A stretch of 64,000 nt of DNA, from contig CADCXC010000038.1 of assembly GCA_902806595.1 (NCBI GenBank), positions 1,922,001 through 1,986,000 on the forward strand, given 5' to 3'. The number at the start of each line of letters is the position of its first letter. Position 1 is the stretch's first letter. The DNA comes from Pyrenopolyporus hunteri (lineage: Eukaryota > Ascomycota > Sordariomycetes > Xylariales > Hypoxylaceae). The notes below the pieces were generated by a model that was not told where the DNA came from, ran no database searches, and saw only the letters and a list, made by a program, of their open reading frames with translations. Positions 38,236 through 50,871 of this stretch are shown piece after piece. The position numbers and the translations under genes are program-made.

Positions 38236-40275
38236 TTACACGTTCTCTTCAATCCACTCCTCTAGCCTTTCGACAAGAGCCTTCTTCAACCCTTTAGAAT
38301 CAATCCCGCGGTCATTTAGAATCGGTTTCAGTTCGGCAATCGTTAATTTCGACAAGGTGCCGTCATCGTATCTCTTCTTCAGATCGGCGTTGCTCACTCC
38401 CGAACTACCAGCGCCGGCTTTCACTGGCACCACCCTCGACTTCTTTGCCGGCCTGGGTTCGTCGTCTGCATCATTGGCCTCCATCTCCCGCTTGATAGCC
38501 TTCGCATCTAGGATCGTACCTAGGACCTCGTCTGCGGTCCGTGACCATTCCTGAATGTATGCGCCACATCTGTTGTGAATAGCCTTATACTTGGGAATAG
38601 TAGCGTCGTTTGGTTTTTCAGGAACCTCTTCCTCTAGGGCGAGAGCTTGGAGAATCCTGTAATGCCACTGAAGCGCGGGATTTGGGTATTTCGATGGATT
38701 ATATGTAGCAGTGGGCAGTTGCAAATTTCCAATGATCTTATTCATCGTATCTGTCAACTGGTCTGTTGTCCTGACTAGGTTGACTTTTTCGGGGCCCTCG
38801 CGCACGTCGTCAGCGTAGGGAATCGGATAGAGCCACAGCCCGGCCGGTATAGAATCGGCGCCGGATCCGGGATCCGATCGTGATCTAGAGGGAATAATAG
38901 CAACCAGCTGGGGTTTGCCGTTTGCCCGGGCAACATGCCACGCAATGCCGATTTTCTTAGACTTGAGTAGTTTTTGCCACAACGCCGTGAAAACGCGCGC
39001 TGATCCAACGTAGCCCTCTTCACTCGGGAAGATAAATATGGACTTATTGATCGATGCCCAGAATTCCAGCCGCGACCTGTCCTTGAAACCGATGATTCTG
39101 ATTATTGGGCCACCGAATTGTTTGATAGATTTCAGTTCGTCTTCGCTGAAATAAACGTATTCGTTACCAAATTTGTATGCCTTCTTCACCTCGCCAGTCT
39201 GCACCCTCATAGTGCTATCTTCCGCAAGATGGGAAGTTTCGCCAACGGCAATTTGAGCCTTTTCGCCGTCCAACCAAACATAACAGCTGCGTGCGGGGAC
39301 TTGCTTCTGAATGATGTTGTAGCCCTTGACCGAAATTTGAAGTCCAGGCCCGAGTTCGAACGGCATATTACTGAATAACGCCCGCTTCGGAGTTTGTCGG
39401 GAATTAATGTTGGACGTTAAAGAGCTAAGAAGAGTTTGACCATTACCAGATCGCGACGTTGAGACCCTCCCTAAGTGTGCTTCCTCGACAACCGGATCCC
39501 GATAAATGATATCCTAGGAGCAGTTAGCGAGAGACGACACCGCCGTAGGTAGTGACATAAAATTTACATCGTAGAATTTGCTAAAGTCGAACTTTTCATC
39601 GCCGCGAGTGATTGCGAAGAGCTCTATGGTGACACCTAGGTCATATAAGTCCTTAGCACGGCACGCTGCATTTTCTTTGAGCTCCCTGCTGTCCTTATGA
39701 GGGTCATCGTTGTCCGTGATAATGAATAACCTTCGCGATCCGAAGTTGGGGGCTTTGGTAGTGAAAAGATTGTTCGCCAGAAAAAGTAACCCGGACATCA
39801 TTACCCCTTCGCTAGATGGTTTGAGAATCCCGTCGGCATCCTCGCCTCCTTCTAGAAGATCCTTCAGATTCTTTACGTCTTCAGCCGCGGGGACATCGAG
39901 ATCGGTATAAACATAGCAATGCGGATAGGGGGGGTTCTCCTCGTCCCGGTACTTCTTCTTTTCAGTGCCGAAGAGTATGATACCCATCATATCCTTGGGG
40001 TTTGAAATAATCCGCTGCTGCATCACCTGGTAGGCGCACTTCAGAGCAGCGTACACTGGAGGGTCCTTATCCGCCTTCTTGTCATTTGACTTGGGAGGCG
40101 GCCGAAGCATCGAGTCGCTGACATCGATTGCAAAAATAAGAGCGTCTTTCTGAGCTTTGTAGTCCTAGATAACATTAAAGAGCTGTTTGAGATAGATTTA
40201 TATAAAATGAAATACCTGTTCTCCAATCTCATCTTCCTCTTCATCCTCATCTCGTTTCTCATAGTAGTCTGCCAT
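38236..40275 (-). CDS. ku70: ATP-dependent DNA helicase II subunit Ku70
   Basis: Three exons (40216-40275, 39568-40164, 38236-39513; introns 51 and 54 bp) give 644 residues, the usual Ku70 length. The start exon encodes only 20 residues (MADYYEKRDEDE...), acidic as in other fungal Ku70 proteins. A von Willebrand A-like domain follows (DALIFAIDVSDSML) and runs to about residue 220. Then come the Ku beta-barrel core and C-terminal arm (about 250-530). A SAP DNA-binding domain ends the protein (LTIAELKPILNDRGIDSKG). Ku70 pairs with Ku80 to bind broken DNA ends for non-homologous end joining and to protect telomeres in the nucleus. Joining at 39568/39513 gives KFYDDIIYRDP in frame. It shares a 699 bp divergent promoter with ferrochelatase. 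Confidence 0.96.
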
Positions 40276-40974
40276 AGTGGGTAGCGAGCCTTCGCTCCGG
40301 GTCGTATTAGTCGAGGTGTTGGAGGGTTATAACTGCGCACGTTTGAAGTGAAAAGGAACGAAAGTGTTTCTGGTGTAGTGTTAAAGAGGATAGATGTTTT
40401 AATTCGATCATCCGAGAAAGTACCTAACTCATCGCTATCCGACCGGTACCTCACTGAAACTCGGCTTAGGCAGACACCGCGGTTAAGCGCGTGCCTGTAA
40501 CTATGATGTAAGGCGGGCTTATTGGGGGAGCAAGCGCGTTATCAGGTGACTGATAAGTGCCATATTCCGCTTGCTACGGGATATCCGTATAGGTACCTAG
40601 GTACGTACCTACATAAATACCCGATAAGCGGATCGATAAGTGCTGGTCCCTGTGAGATCCCAGGCCAGATTGCTAACCAATTGAACATGCTTCATTGGCC
40701 CCATCCAAGGTGGGATGCCCCACTGCCGCCCTAGCGTAATACGCCATAAGCAGCAGGTACCTACTTAGTTAGGTACCTAGGTACCTGGTTCAGCCGGGGT
40801 CGGGTTTAGGGACAGATCCGAACGTTCAATTCTGTCATTGATAGGCGAACTTTTCCAAAAGTCACTATGCTTCCGAGTTAAAAGTTAAGAGATTGAGGAC
40901 GACTTCTCTTCTTGTTTTTTCCCTCAACTCCTTTCCACTATTGCGCTAGCGTAGAGAAGTAGGATTCGCGCAGT
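40276..40974. promoter_or_regulatory. Divergent Ku70/ferrochelatase promoter
   Basis: 699 bp separate the two start codons. Two clusters of the TACCTAGGTACC palindrome lie inside, at about 40589-40606 and 40757-40783. A T/C-rich tract near 40900-40935 precedes the ferrochelatase ATG. No gene is present. Confidence 0.65.
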
Positions 40975-42352
40975 ATGACCTCACGCCATTCCGTCGTAAA
41001 GCTCGCGCGCAGAGCAGCTGGTACTGCTCCGACCAGTTCTCCATCGCCACTCATCCACCCGTCGAAGAGCATTGCGCTGCAAAAACGATCGTTCGCAACA
41101 CCTGTACCACCCGTCACGCAAAATTCGGCTGGGTCAAAAGGCCCAACAGCTATGGTATTTCTCAACATGGGCGGCCCTTCAACGGTAGAAGAGGTCGGCG
41201 ACTTCCTGAGTCGTCTGTTCGTACGTTGTATTCCTATGCCACCAGTTGTTCCAGCATATTCCTAATACATGAGCAGGCAGACGCCGATCTGATACCGTTG
41301 GGCCGGTTACAAAAGTATCTCGGGCCTCTCATCTCGAGTCGAAGAACACCGAAGATCCAGAAACAATATGCGGAAATCGGAGGCGGTTCGCCGATTCGGA
41401 AGTGGTCGGAATACCAAAATCAAGAAATGTGCAAGATACTCGACCGCATATCGCCGGAGACGGCCCCCCATAAACCTTACGTTGCATTTCGCTACGCCAA
41501 CCCTCTGACGGAGGAGATGTATAACAAGTTACTAGCGGATGGTTTCGGGAATGGCAAGGGGGGAAGGGCTGTAGCATTCACGCAGTACCCTCAATATTCT
41601 TGCTCTACGACGGGAAGCAGTCTTAACGAGCTGTGGAAGTGGCGACAACGATTAGAGGGCAAATCCGGGCCGAGAACAATCCAGTGGAGCGTCATTGATA
41701 GATGGCCGGTACACCCGGGTTTGGTGGAGGCCTTTGCTAGCAATATTGAAAAGACGCTGGCGGAATATCCAGAAGACCGACGTAGCCGGGTTGTCTTATT
41801 ATTCTCGGCCCACAGCTTGCCGATGACGGTGGTCAATAGAGGTAGGAAGCAGAAAAAGCACGTCTAGGCGAGTTTTTAACTGACGTGGTTCTAGGCGATC
41901 CATATCCTGCGGAGGTTGCCGCAACTGTGTACGCCGTCATGCAACGACTAAACTTCTCTAACCCTTATCGATTATGCTGGCAATCGCAGGTTGGTCCTCA
42001 ACCGTGGCTGGGTCCTCAGACTCAGACTTCGGTTGAAGAATACATCGCAAAGGGACAGAAGGACCTCGTCCTTATCCCCATTGCATTCACCTCGGATCAT
42101 ATCGAAACACTCTTCGAGCTTGATAAAGAGGTGATCGGGGAATCTGGCCACGAGGACACGGTTAAGCGGGTAGAAAGCCTTAACGGAAACCCTATCTTCA
42201 TCAAGGCTCTTGCAGACCTGGCAAAAAGCCACCTCGACAGTGGTATCGCATGTTCGCACCAGATGGGCTTGAGGTGTCCGGGTTGTAAGAGTGAGCGGTG
42301 TGCTGAGTCGAAGAAGTTTTTCGCAGCTCCGGAAAATGCTTTTGCTGTTTAG
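40975..42352 (+). CDS. hem15: Ferrochelatase, mitochondrial
   Basis: Three exons (40975-41220, 41277-41841, 41895-42352; introns 56 and 53 bp) give 422 residues. It inserts Fe2+ into protoporphyrin IX, the last step of heme synthesis, on the matrix side of the inner mitochondrial membrane. The first ~55 residues are Arg/Ser/Ala-rich without acidic residues, as in a mitochondrial targeting peptide. Family motifs follow: VFLNMGGP, GGGSPIRKWSEYQ, the catalytic-region SAHSLPMTVVNRGDPYP (completed by the second splice) and IAFTSDHIETL. All four Cys that bind a [2Fe-2S] cluster in animal and many fungal ferrochelatases are present: one in QYSCSTTGSSLN and three in CPGCKSERC near the C-terminus. Saccharomyces cerevisiae Hem15 lacks this cluster, so this protein is of the Fe-S type. 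Confidence 0.96.
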
Positions 42353-44269
42353 AGCGCATATATGATGTCTCGGGAGATCTATAATAGGTACGAGGGGATT
42401 GATCTGCTGGTATCTTATCCTTTTGGTATTAAGGAGTGACTCGAGCGGCGTTGAACAATTATGTATGTCTTTGTATACCTATATATTGAATGTCCCGCTC
42501 CAATTCCCTTGTTGTTTACGGCTGGAACTCACCTTAGATAGTATACCTCGGTCGCGTTAATTGGACAAGGATGATGTCTCGGAGCCCTTATATTGATATT
42601 TATTATCTCGACAAATAAGTCCGAGTCTGTTATACGCCATATATATACCACACACCAAGACGCTGGCAGTCGAGCCATCAATCTAAATAAACGCCCAATA
42701 GCACGTCGAACGACCTACTTTATAGTGGGTATGGCTTGAGAGTTAGCACGCCCTTATACCGCATATATGTATCTGAGGTCTAATATAGTACCAATTCTGG
42801 TTACTAAAGTTTATTATAGAGTGAGCCAGCTAGTTCAACGCCCGATATAATCCATAATAACACAACAGTTGCTAGATGTTTTTAGTAAGATAGAAAACCC
42901 TTCCTGTAAGCCTAAAAGGATTCAGTACCCGGTAGGTTAAATACCTAGGCAAGTATTCAACTTTCAAAAAATCTCGAAAGCCGGCAACATACATAATCTA
43001 AGGAGGCGCCTCCTAACTTGGATGCTTAGGTAAACTCGAACATTGTCGGGGTCGAAAACTGCCCGAATTCCTGCCAAGCATCTCCACAGGAAGTGCGTCA
43101 TGGATCTGTTGGCGATGACTTCAACAAGCCAGACCTATTCGCGCACTCTGACGAGTGCCATCCGAGATTTGATTAATAATGCTTTTATCCTTTCCTATGT
43201 CTTTTACGTCAAGCTTCAATCTTCGTAGCGGACGCGACACATACTACATGTAACAGCATATAGATACCTAAACGTCTAATGCTTCCCGTCAAGTATTCGT
43301 AACGAAAAAAAAAAAAAAAAAAATAGGGAGAATACAAAACGCATAGGTACCTAGGTAGGTACCTACCTGTAAATAGGTAGGTCCCCGGCAAAAGCCATCA
43401 GAGCAGATAAGATTACGAATCACCTATACTACGGTACCTCCCTAGGGAGAGAACAATGCCCTGATTCGGATTTAGCGTGCTGCGCCCCGGGCTTCCAGCT
43501 CCAATTAGTACCCGCTACATCGCTGTACTTCGGGTTAAGGCGTGCATATGTAGCACCTAGCACATTTCATGCAGGCGTTGGCGCACGTTTCGAAGGGGAC
43601 GACTCGATGATATAACGTTAATTAGTACACGTATGTAGCCATTTCAAGGTACCATTATGCTGTATCACGGTCGTGGCATGGAATAAGCGGATCCTCTCGA
43701 TCCCAAAGATATGGGATTCGACGATAACCCCCAAATATCTTCCACATGTAACTTTCGCATCACTTTCTCATGTTTTAGTTCCCGCCCTTTTCGGACGTTG
43801 GGTGTCGAGCTTGCGCATATTCAAGCTTTAATTGGCACTCGGGTTGGCCAATTGTATATATTGCACGTAGATTCTTGGTTTCGGCATGGGGTTGTTCTCT
43901 ATTATCTCTCGTTCTCTCCTTCCAACCCGTTCCGGTCGATAGCAGAGTCCGCCGTCGCATCCCAAACAGTAGAGACGCTGCCACAATTAGAGGTGGTCGC
44001 TTCACCGTCGGCTACCTAATCAGCCAGCGACTATCACATGCAGCGTGACAGAATATCAGTGGGGGACTATAGAGTCCTTTTATTGATACTTAACTAGGTC
44101 GTTCTCCCTGGATACCTAGTACCCACCTGGGCAGCTTATCGAATGCGTTCGCTGTGTCCCAGTTCACTTCCTCGGACTTTGCGCGAAACCGGCTCTCTCC
44201 ATATCCATTGATAGCGTTTCAAGACGTCCACGAACTGGCCTACTACCGCGCCGCAAACTCCTGTTCAAG
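42353..44269. other. Intergenic region, no supported gene
   Basis: 1.9 kb downstream of ferrochelatase and upstream of the MFS gene, both on +. It is AT-rich with a 19-A run at 43305-43323 directly followed by a TACCTAGGTAGGTACC cluster (43345-43382). The last 500 bp probably hold the MFS promoter; a 102-codon frame at 43711-44019 has no recognisable protein features. Confidence 0.55.
43305..43382. repeat. Poly(A) run and TACCTAGG palindrome cluster
   Basis: Nineteen consecutive A bases are followed after about 20 bp by overlapping GGTACCTAGGTAGGTACC-type palindromes. No open frame is associated. Confidence 0.75.
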
Positions 44270-46317
44270 ATGACGAGCGAGGCGCGACCTGTTCGAAAGG
44301 ACAGTAAGCAAATCATGCTCATAGACGAGGAAGGCGAAGAAGATAGGCGGGACGGCGCAACAGAAACAAGTCCGCTGGTCGGCACAAGCCGTTGGAGCGA
44401 TACGGCAAACCATGACGAAGATGGGACGAGACAGGCCAGCTGGATAGGGCACGAAGATTTCATCGGCCTTCCGTGGTGGCGGACACCGTCTGTGCGTTTA
44501 TACGAGAACGAACCCAAAGTGAACTGAACTTGAGCGCTGACTTCGGATCAGGTCTACTGGCTTCTCGGGCCGTACCTTTTGTTTACGCTTGCCTTTGGCG
44601 GCGTGTTAGTGCCCAAGCTCAACCTGTAAGTTGTGACCGCGGCTCCAGCGCTCTTCTAACGACGACACGCCGCTTACAAACCTCCCTCTCTTAGAATCGT
44701 CGATTTAATATGTCGCAATTACTTTACGGACCGCCAGCAGGTCAGCCCAAATCCCGCACTTACATCATTGGCCATAAGCGCCAACGACAATAAATGTACG
44801 AGTCCCGTGGTCCAAAAGCACGTCGCTACGTTCACGCTTATAATGAGCGCTCTTACCGGTTCCTTAAGTGCCCTCACGGCACCGAGGATAGGGTCGTTAT
44901 CTGATCGGTACGGCCGAAAGCGCCTCATGGTGATAGCGTCTTTTGGCGGCTTACTGAATGAGACCATTACCATCTTGGCTGCGAAATTCCCCGAGACGGT
45001 CGACTATCGTTGGTTAATCTTAGGCTCATTCTTCGATGGCTTAACAGGTTCCTTCACAGCTGGTAGCATATTAAGTCACTCATACACAAGCGACACCGCT
45101 CCTCCGTCTAAGCGAGGGGTTCACATCGGTTACTTACACGCATGTCTATTTACCGGTTTGGCGTTCGGTCCTCTCTTCGCTGCTTATTTTGTCGAATGGA
45201 CGGGTTCGCTGCTGTCGATATTCTACGCGGTCCTCGGTTGCCATACGTTCGTCATCCTGTACTTCTGGTTCATTCTGCCCGAATCAATATCAAAGAAGCG
45301 CCAGATGGCGGCACGCGAGAAACATCGAGCCGAAAGCGAAGCCACTGCCGTTCAGCTTAGATCAGGACTTCCAGATTCGTTCCAGATTTTCATCGGGCCG
45401 CGAGTAGCCTCTTTCGTCGACGACCACATTGGGACTTGGCTACCTGCAGTTCTGAGCGCCAACCCTCTAGCGCCCCTCAGAATACTCCTCCCCGGTGGGC
45501 GTGGCAATGGTCCTTTGCGACGGAACTTGATTATCCTCGCCTGTATCGACACGATGATCATGACCTCCGCGATGGGTGCGGGTACCGTTATCGTGCTCTA
45601 TTCGGAGTTTATGTTCGGCTGGGATACTCCGGACGCCTCGCGATTCGTTTCGGCTGTTAGCATGGCACGTGTCGCAATTCTCATCCTCATTCTCCCGGTT
45701 ATTAATTACATCTTCCGTGTTCGACCACTCCGTCGTGAAAAGCGCGAAAATGGTGGTACGAGCGTCGTTGAACAAAACTCCGGTGCAGATAACGTAGACG
45801 TGTGGCTCCTGCGTATTGCCCTCGTCAGCGATGCCGCCGGTACTTTCGGCTACATCTTCGTCCGCCAAGCGCATTTCTTCGTCTTATGTGGTCTAGCTAC
45901 TGCCTTCGGCGGTTTAGCCAGCGCCACTATCCAGAGTGCGATCACGAAGCATGTACCGGCCGAGCGTGTAGGCTCCCTGCTCGGAGCTATCGGCCTATTG
46001 CATGCGCTCGGAAGGGTCTTCGGTCCCGCGCTCTTCAACGGGCTGTATGCAGCAACCGTCGAGACATACCCGCAGGCGTTCTTCGTTCTGTTGTCTTCAC
46101 TCTTCGGGCTAGCCGTGCTCGGGGGTTTCTTCGTAAAGCCTCATTGTACGTACCTCCTCCTTGAGTCCCTTACTAAATAATATGTCCTAACTTCCATATA
46201 GTGCACATAAAGGGCGATGGTTACGTCGCCGTCCCAGTACGGGTACCAGGCGACTCCGAGGAACCGGATATTATGTCTGACGAGGAGATTCCGGGTGGGA
46301 CTCTACCGCGCATTTAG
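44270..46317 (+). CDS. MFS transporter (DHA1/TCR-like)
   Basis: Four exons (44270-44491, 44552-44625, 44695-46145, 46202-46317) give 620 residues; the three introns (60, 69 and 56 bp) close in frame. A charged ~70-residue N-terminal tail with GLPWWRTPS is followed by about 12 hydrophobic segments. The first segment is formed by joining exons 1 and 2 (VYWLLGPYLLFTLAFGGVL). The MFS motif A is GSLSDRYGRKRLM in the loop after segment 2. A long charged loop lies between segments 6 and 7, and a hydrophilic tail is encoded mostly by exon 4 (EEPDIMSDEEIPGG). It is a plasma-membrane or vacuolar secondary transporter; the substrate cannot be told from sequence. The 74-nt exon 2 is easily missed by gene predictors. 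Neighbours give no functional hint. Confidence 0.92.
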
Positions 46318-46909
46318 ACGAAACGTCGTACCGACGGCAAGTCGCGTGTTTGTAAACCCTATATTGTCCTTGAAAACGTATTGTGAGCGAGAAATCATTG
46401 AAGCTCTAATTCTTAAAACTCGCCCTAAATAATTCTTATAATACATCTCTATAAATGTGCCTTAGGTGTCAGAACTTGAAGATCGGCCGGCGCTGGCGAC
46501 GACGAGTCGAATCTATAATCCGGCAGGTACATTAATATTACATCAACATACGGACTATAGCGTGGCGTCGGGTATTGTTAGATTAGGTTTGGATGCTGTC
46601 ATTTCCGTGCGTTCAGGATGAGTGGCCACTAGTTGGGTAGGTAGTCTTACATGCTAATAGATGGGATGAGTGAGAATCGAAATTCTAACTAGATAGAGTT
46701 TTAAGCAGAATATGCAGCGATGCAATCTGTATACTTATATTATTTGTATGCTTCTCACGTAACGGTTGAGCTGCAAAGCCTCGTGAGTATACCTCGTGGT
46801 GCCACACCCACCATCTGGTATTACCAAAATCCCCCAACCCCTTCCGAGACCGCCACGATTCGTATCGCCACCTCATTTTACCACCAAATACCATACACGT
46901 ATAAGGGAT
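46318..46909. other. Convergent spacer between two MFS genes
   Basis: About 590 bp between the stop codons of the + strand MFS gene and the minus-strand monocarboxylate-type gene. It holds their 3' UTRs and terminators and no gene. Confidence 0.6.
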
Positions 46910-48517
46910 TTAGTAGACCTCTTTCACGCTCCAACTAACAGCCAACACGCGCGCCCCGAGGAAGCAGCTCATGGCAATAGCATAAGACAGGGCCGCGAAA
47001 ATAATCACGGCCAACCATCCCTGTTCCCCGCCGCCGCCAACCTCCAACAGAGCCCCGGCGATCGGAAGGCTGGTCAACGTCCCGAAACTCCCGACCATGA
47101 GCGCGGTCGAGTAGAAGCGGCCGTAGTCGCGGGCGTCGCACAACTGGCCGATGCACACGGGGTACAAGCCGAGATTGCTGCCGGACGCGAACCCAAAGGT
47201 AATAGCAAAGACGATAAGCAGGGCTCTGGAATCTCCCGCGGGCAGCCAAAAGGCGAGGATGGTGACGACGCACAGGGCGTTGGTCAGCGTGATGATGTTG
47301 AAGCGGCCGAAGCGGTCGGCCAGGAACCCGGGCAGGAACCTCCCGAAGAAGGACCCGGCGTTGAGCAGGGCCAGCAGGGTGTACGCGTCCGTGGCCTCCT
47401 GGCCGTGGGCGGCGGCGTACGACACGATGTACGTGATGGGCGTGAAGATGCCCCACTCCATGAACCAGACGCCCGCGCAGCACAGGGTGAACTTGAGGTC
47501 GCGGAAGAGCGCCCACTCGGGCAGCACGCGCGCCGGGTGCGAGCTTGGCGGCAGCCGCGAGCGCACGAGCGCGTTGGCCACGGCCGACAGGAACAGCAGC
47601 ATGAACCCGATGATGCGCGTGCTCCACGCGAACCCGAGCTTCGGGATTGCCGCCTGCAGGTACAGCGGGAAGATCACGCCCCCGATCGACCCGGCTGTGG
47701 CGGCGATGCCCGTGGCCAGACCCCGCCGCCGCTTGAAGAAGTGCGCGATCACGCCGTAGGCGGGTACGTTGAGGAGGGCACCGCCTAGGCCGCCGAGGAT
47801 GGAGTATGTCAGGAAGATTTGGTAGTATTCTAGGTTTCATTATTCGTTAACACACGTTTTGCTTGTGGATATCATATGTGCATAATGATACATAAACATG
47901 AACTCATACTTACCCTCACATAGCCCCAGAAGTAACTGACTAGCGACGACCAACGCGCTGCCGACCGCAACCAGCAGCCTGGGGCCGCGCCTGTCGAAGA
48001 TTGGCCCGACCTGTATGCCGAAGAAAAAGACGACGAATAGGTACACGCTAAATATCCAGCTGATGGACGAGGAGTCGTACCCGGCGAGCTGGTGCGTCGA
48101 GAAGTACGACTCGAAGACGGCCGCCACGTTGATGATGCCATACACGGAGACCATGGCGCAGAAAGAGCCGAGGACGACGAGCCAGGCCGCTAGCCCGCCT
48201 TCGGGGAAGTCATCGTCGTTCTCGGCGCCGCCGTCGTTGTCACTTTCGTCCGACGACGGGGATGATGCCGCCGCCGCAGCAGCAGCAGCAGTAGCAGCAG
48301 CAGCATTTTCAACGGCGTAGGAACGTCCAACCTGGTTTTCGAGGTCTCCGTCGATATCGGGATTTAGGTTAGGATTGGGATTGGGATTGGGATTGGGATC
48401 AGAATTGGGAAGTTGACTCTTTTCGTCAAGGTGCTCCGACGGGGGCCCTAAGACTCCCGTCGGGACAGTTTGATTTATGAGGCAGCTGTCATCTGCATTT
48501 TGCGGCGTGTGGGTCAT
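46910..48517 (-). CDS. Monocarboxylate-type MFS transporter (MCT family)
   Basis: Two exons (47914-48517 and 46910-47829; 84 bp intron) give 507 residues. The chosen start is ATG 48517; the frame continues upstream only from a GTG. The first ~90 residues are hydrophilic and repetitive: a Pro-Asn dipeptide run from a GGGATT-type hexanucleotide, then poly-Ala from CAG/GCA repeats, then an acidic segment. The core begins FPEGGLAAWLVVLGSFCAM, the conserved D/E-G-G-x-x-x-W MCT signature of fungal members, and has about 12 membrane segments with GPIFDRRGPR after segment 2 and KRRRGLATGIAATAGSIGG in the middle. Fungal members carry monocarboxylates, riboflavin or siderophore-like cargo; this one's substrate is unknown. 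It is GC-rich, producing a spurious 330-codon antisense frame. Confidence 0.93.
48371..48400. repeat. GGGATT hexanucleotide run inside the MCT gene
   Basis: About four GGGATT-type units on the + strand encode the Asn-Pro dipeptide run near the transporter N-terminus. A nearby CAG/GCA run at about 48275-48308 encodes poly-Ala. Both are expansion-prone coding repeats. Confidence 0.8.
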
Positions 48518-50871
48518 GGAAGACCTGACCTTCACGAACTACACGACGGGTTGGAACAACCAATGCGGTTGACGAGATGAGTATCGAATAATGAAGAGGT
48601 TATAAAAGCCAAGCCCACTAACACGCACTACTAACGAGGCCTTCCAATATACCCAGGAAAGGTATGTGGTAGACAACCCTGCTTTGTCTAACGACCGCGC
48701 GCGTATGTCGCGAAGTTCCTTCAGCTTGGAAAGGAGTTGAAGTTGTAGAAATCACCGAAAACCTTCTTCCTTTTAAAGCCTTTTAGTTCGTAGCGGAAAT
48801 CCCAAACGCAACGAAAAAAGTCTGGGGAAGATAGCGGCTTCCCGCAATAATAGCCAACCAAGTAATTTACTGTTACATAATAGTTTCTACGTTCTTCGCC
48901 AATAACCAAGAACTAGCGCACCGCCGTTTCTTTCCTTTCCGCCTCTTTTCTTCGCATTTGGGAGTCACCTCTTTGACCCTTCCTTCCTCTAAGAGTGTTG
49001 CGGCCGATGGAGATTTGCGGTTACTGGTTACGAACTTGGCCCTTGATTCTCATTCGCCAATTGCGCCCGGACGCATACCCTACGGGTGATAGTTATAGGC
49101 TCCTGGCACTACTTACAGGGCTTACGGACGACCCGCTGAAATCGTATGAGGGATAGGCCAATTAGATTTAGATGTAGTAACAATAATACGACCGCTTGCG
49201 GTGAAGTCGTCCAATGGTTCACCGTAACAATTGCATGATTCTGCGGCAGAGGTTCGTCACTTTCAACTACCGCTCGGTGCTTTACATAAGTGCGAGATGA
49301 ATATGAGTAAGCCGTATAACTAGAAGCATAACACTGCGCTGTATCAATGGCCTCTTGTACTCGTTGGAGTATGACCCCTAATTGTGTACCGTTATGTGTT
49401 GGTCGACACGTTAGATGTGGTAAGCGTGATGTTCCGCTGTAAGACCTCCTAGGTACCCCCAAACACCGCTATGGAGTTAGTGAAAACGCCATCGTTTGGG
49501 GGATAAAATACTGTTAGGATACACCTAGCGTAGGATTTAGGGCGTCTAACCGTAGCCCCCCTTAGGGGACAAGCCCTCAACTAGCAGTTGTCTAGCCGTC
49601 TAAACCGCCTCTACACGGGTGCTAGAGTACCACCACAGGAACCCCAACTTTGATTAGCGCCCCTCGTCCCCTATTGTCCCCATATTCCATGGGTATTTTC
49701 CTCCATCTTCAAACAATGCATTATGTTCTGTGTCGAATTTCCGACTTAGGTTTGAGCCTAATACTGTCATATTTCTTCGAGCCGCGCGAATAAGTTATAT
49801 AGTTGAGCCGGACAAGACCAATTTTCTCAAAGCTAGTAGTAAACCTGATTGTCCTCAGTTACCCCAAGGGGAAGGGGCCATAGAGTTCTATGGTTAACTT
49901 CCGCGTTGGTGCATTCGATTCAGCGGAAATCTTCCAAGTTGGAGAGATGAATATGACGGCGGGGGAGGTGGTGCTTAGTTGATTAGGTACTAGTTGAAGT
50001 CTTGAAAAACGCTAAGCGCCCTTCATTTTTATTATAAACAGGCACTATACTGTATTCCCACCACTATAATTATGGGAGCTCCAGCGCATACACCACTATA
50101 TTACAGCGCTATTTACAGTGATCAATTGCTTATTCATCAGCCCATGTCTTAAGTAATTTATCAATAAGCTTGAATTGGGACTTAGTAATATTAGTAATAT
50201 CTTATTAACAGCCCCAAAGCTGGTACTATACGGCCTTTTACTCTTAACGCTGTCGGGATTTTAATCTGTCTGATCTGGCGTTCTTATTGTAGGTCAGGAA
50301 GCCTTGGTCCGATTTCTAGATCAACAGAAAACGGGGACTTGGATATTTCGACGTAGTGCGTGTTCTTAAACTCCATAGTTAAGATTGAATTCGAGGATAG
50401 TTCCTTGTTACACTCGATAAACTTATATCTAAGAGCGAGTTAGATATATTAGTCTTAGACACCAGCTCTACAGCAAACAAGGGGTAAAAGTAGGACTAAG
50501 GCAGCCGGCGACGTCATAAGCTTTAGCGTCTTAACAACTGGAAGTATGCAGCTATCAAGCGCAAATATATTTAATTAAACGCCTTAGATATTTATTTAGA
50601 ATGCGATGTTTTGTTATTTGATTGCCGCTCGACATTCCAACTCGGCCTCTTCCAACCAGGTCACCTCTTAACATTCAATCGTATGAGTGTAATCCGGATG
50701 ACTTCAGCGGGCAAAGGTTCCTCCCGTTCACGCTCCAGACAATTCGTACCTTTTCTTTCATGACATGGCTATTTCAACGCAGTAACACCATTTAGGTTCC
50801 CTGAGGTCATGCAACGAAAATACATATCGATAGTGAATCTCACCTTGAACAACGCTGCTCGAATACGAAAT
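48518..50871. other. Divergent intergenic region (MCT / HIT genes)
   Basis: 2.35 kb between outward-facing genes. A 117-codon minus frame (49109-49462) is the longest unexplained one but shows no known motif and starts at GTG or TTG choices of low plausibility. From about 50000 to 50640 the DNA is strongly AT-rich with short inverted TAATATTA-like repeats. No RNA gene was recognised. Confidence 0.5.

Noticed and set aside
38236..39366. Ku70 beginning at the internal ATG 39366
   Set aside because: This would drop the von Willebrand-like domain. Two upstream exons with good splice signals complete a normal-length Ku70.
46796..47788. 330-codon open frame on + strand
   Set aside because: It is exactly antisense to the GC-rich MCT transporter exon 2, has a compositionally odd Gly/Glu/Arg-rich translation and no ATG with plausible context. 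It is a high-GC shadow.
49109..49462. 117-codon minus-strand frame
   Set aside because: Its translation is not recognisable and no splice-linked exons were found. Kept only as part of the spacer description.
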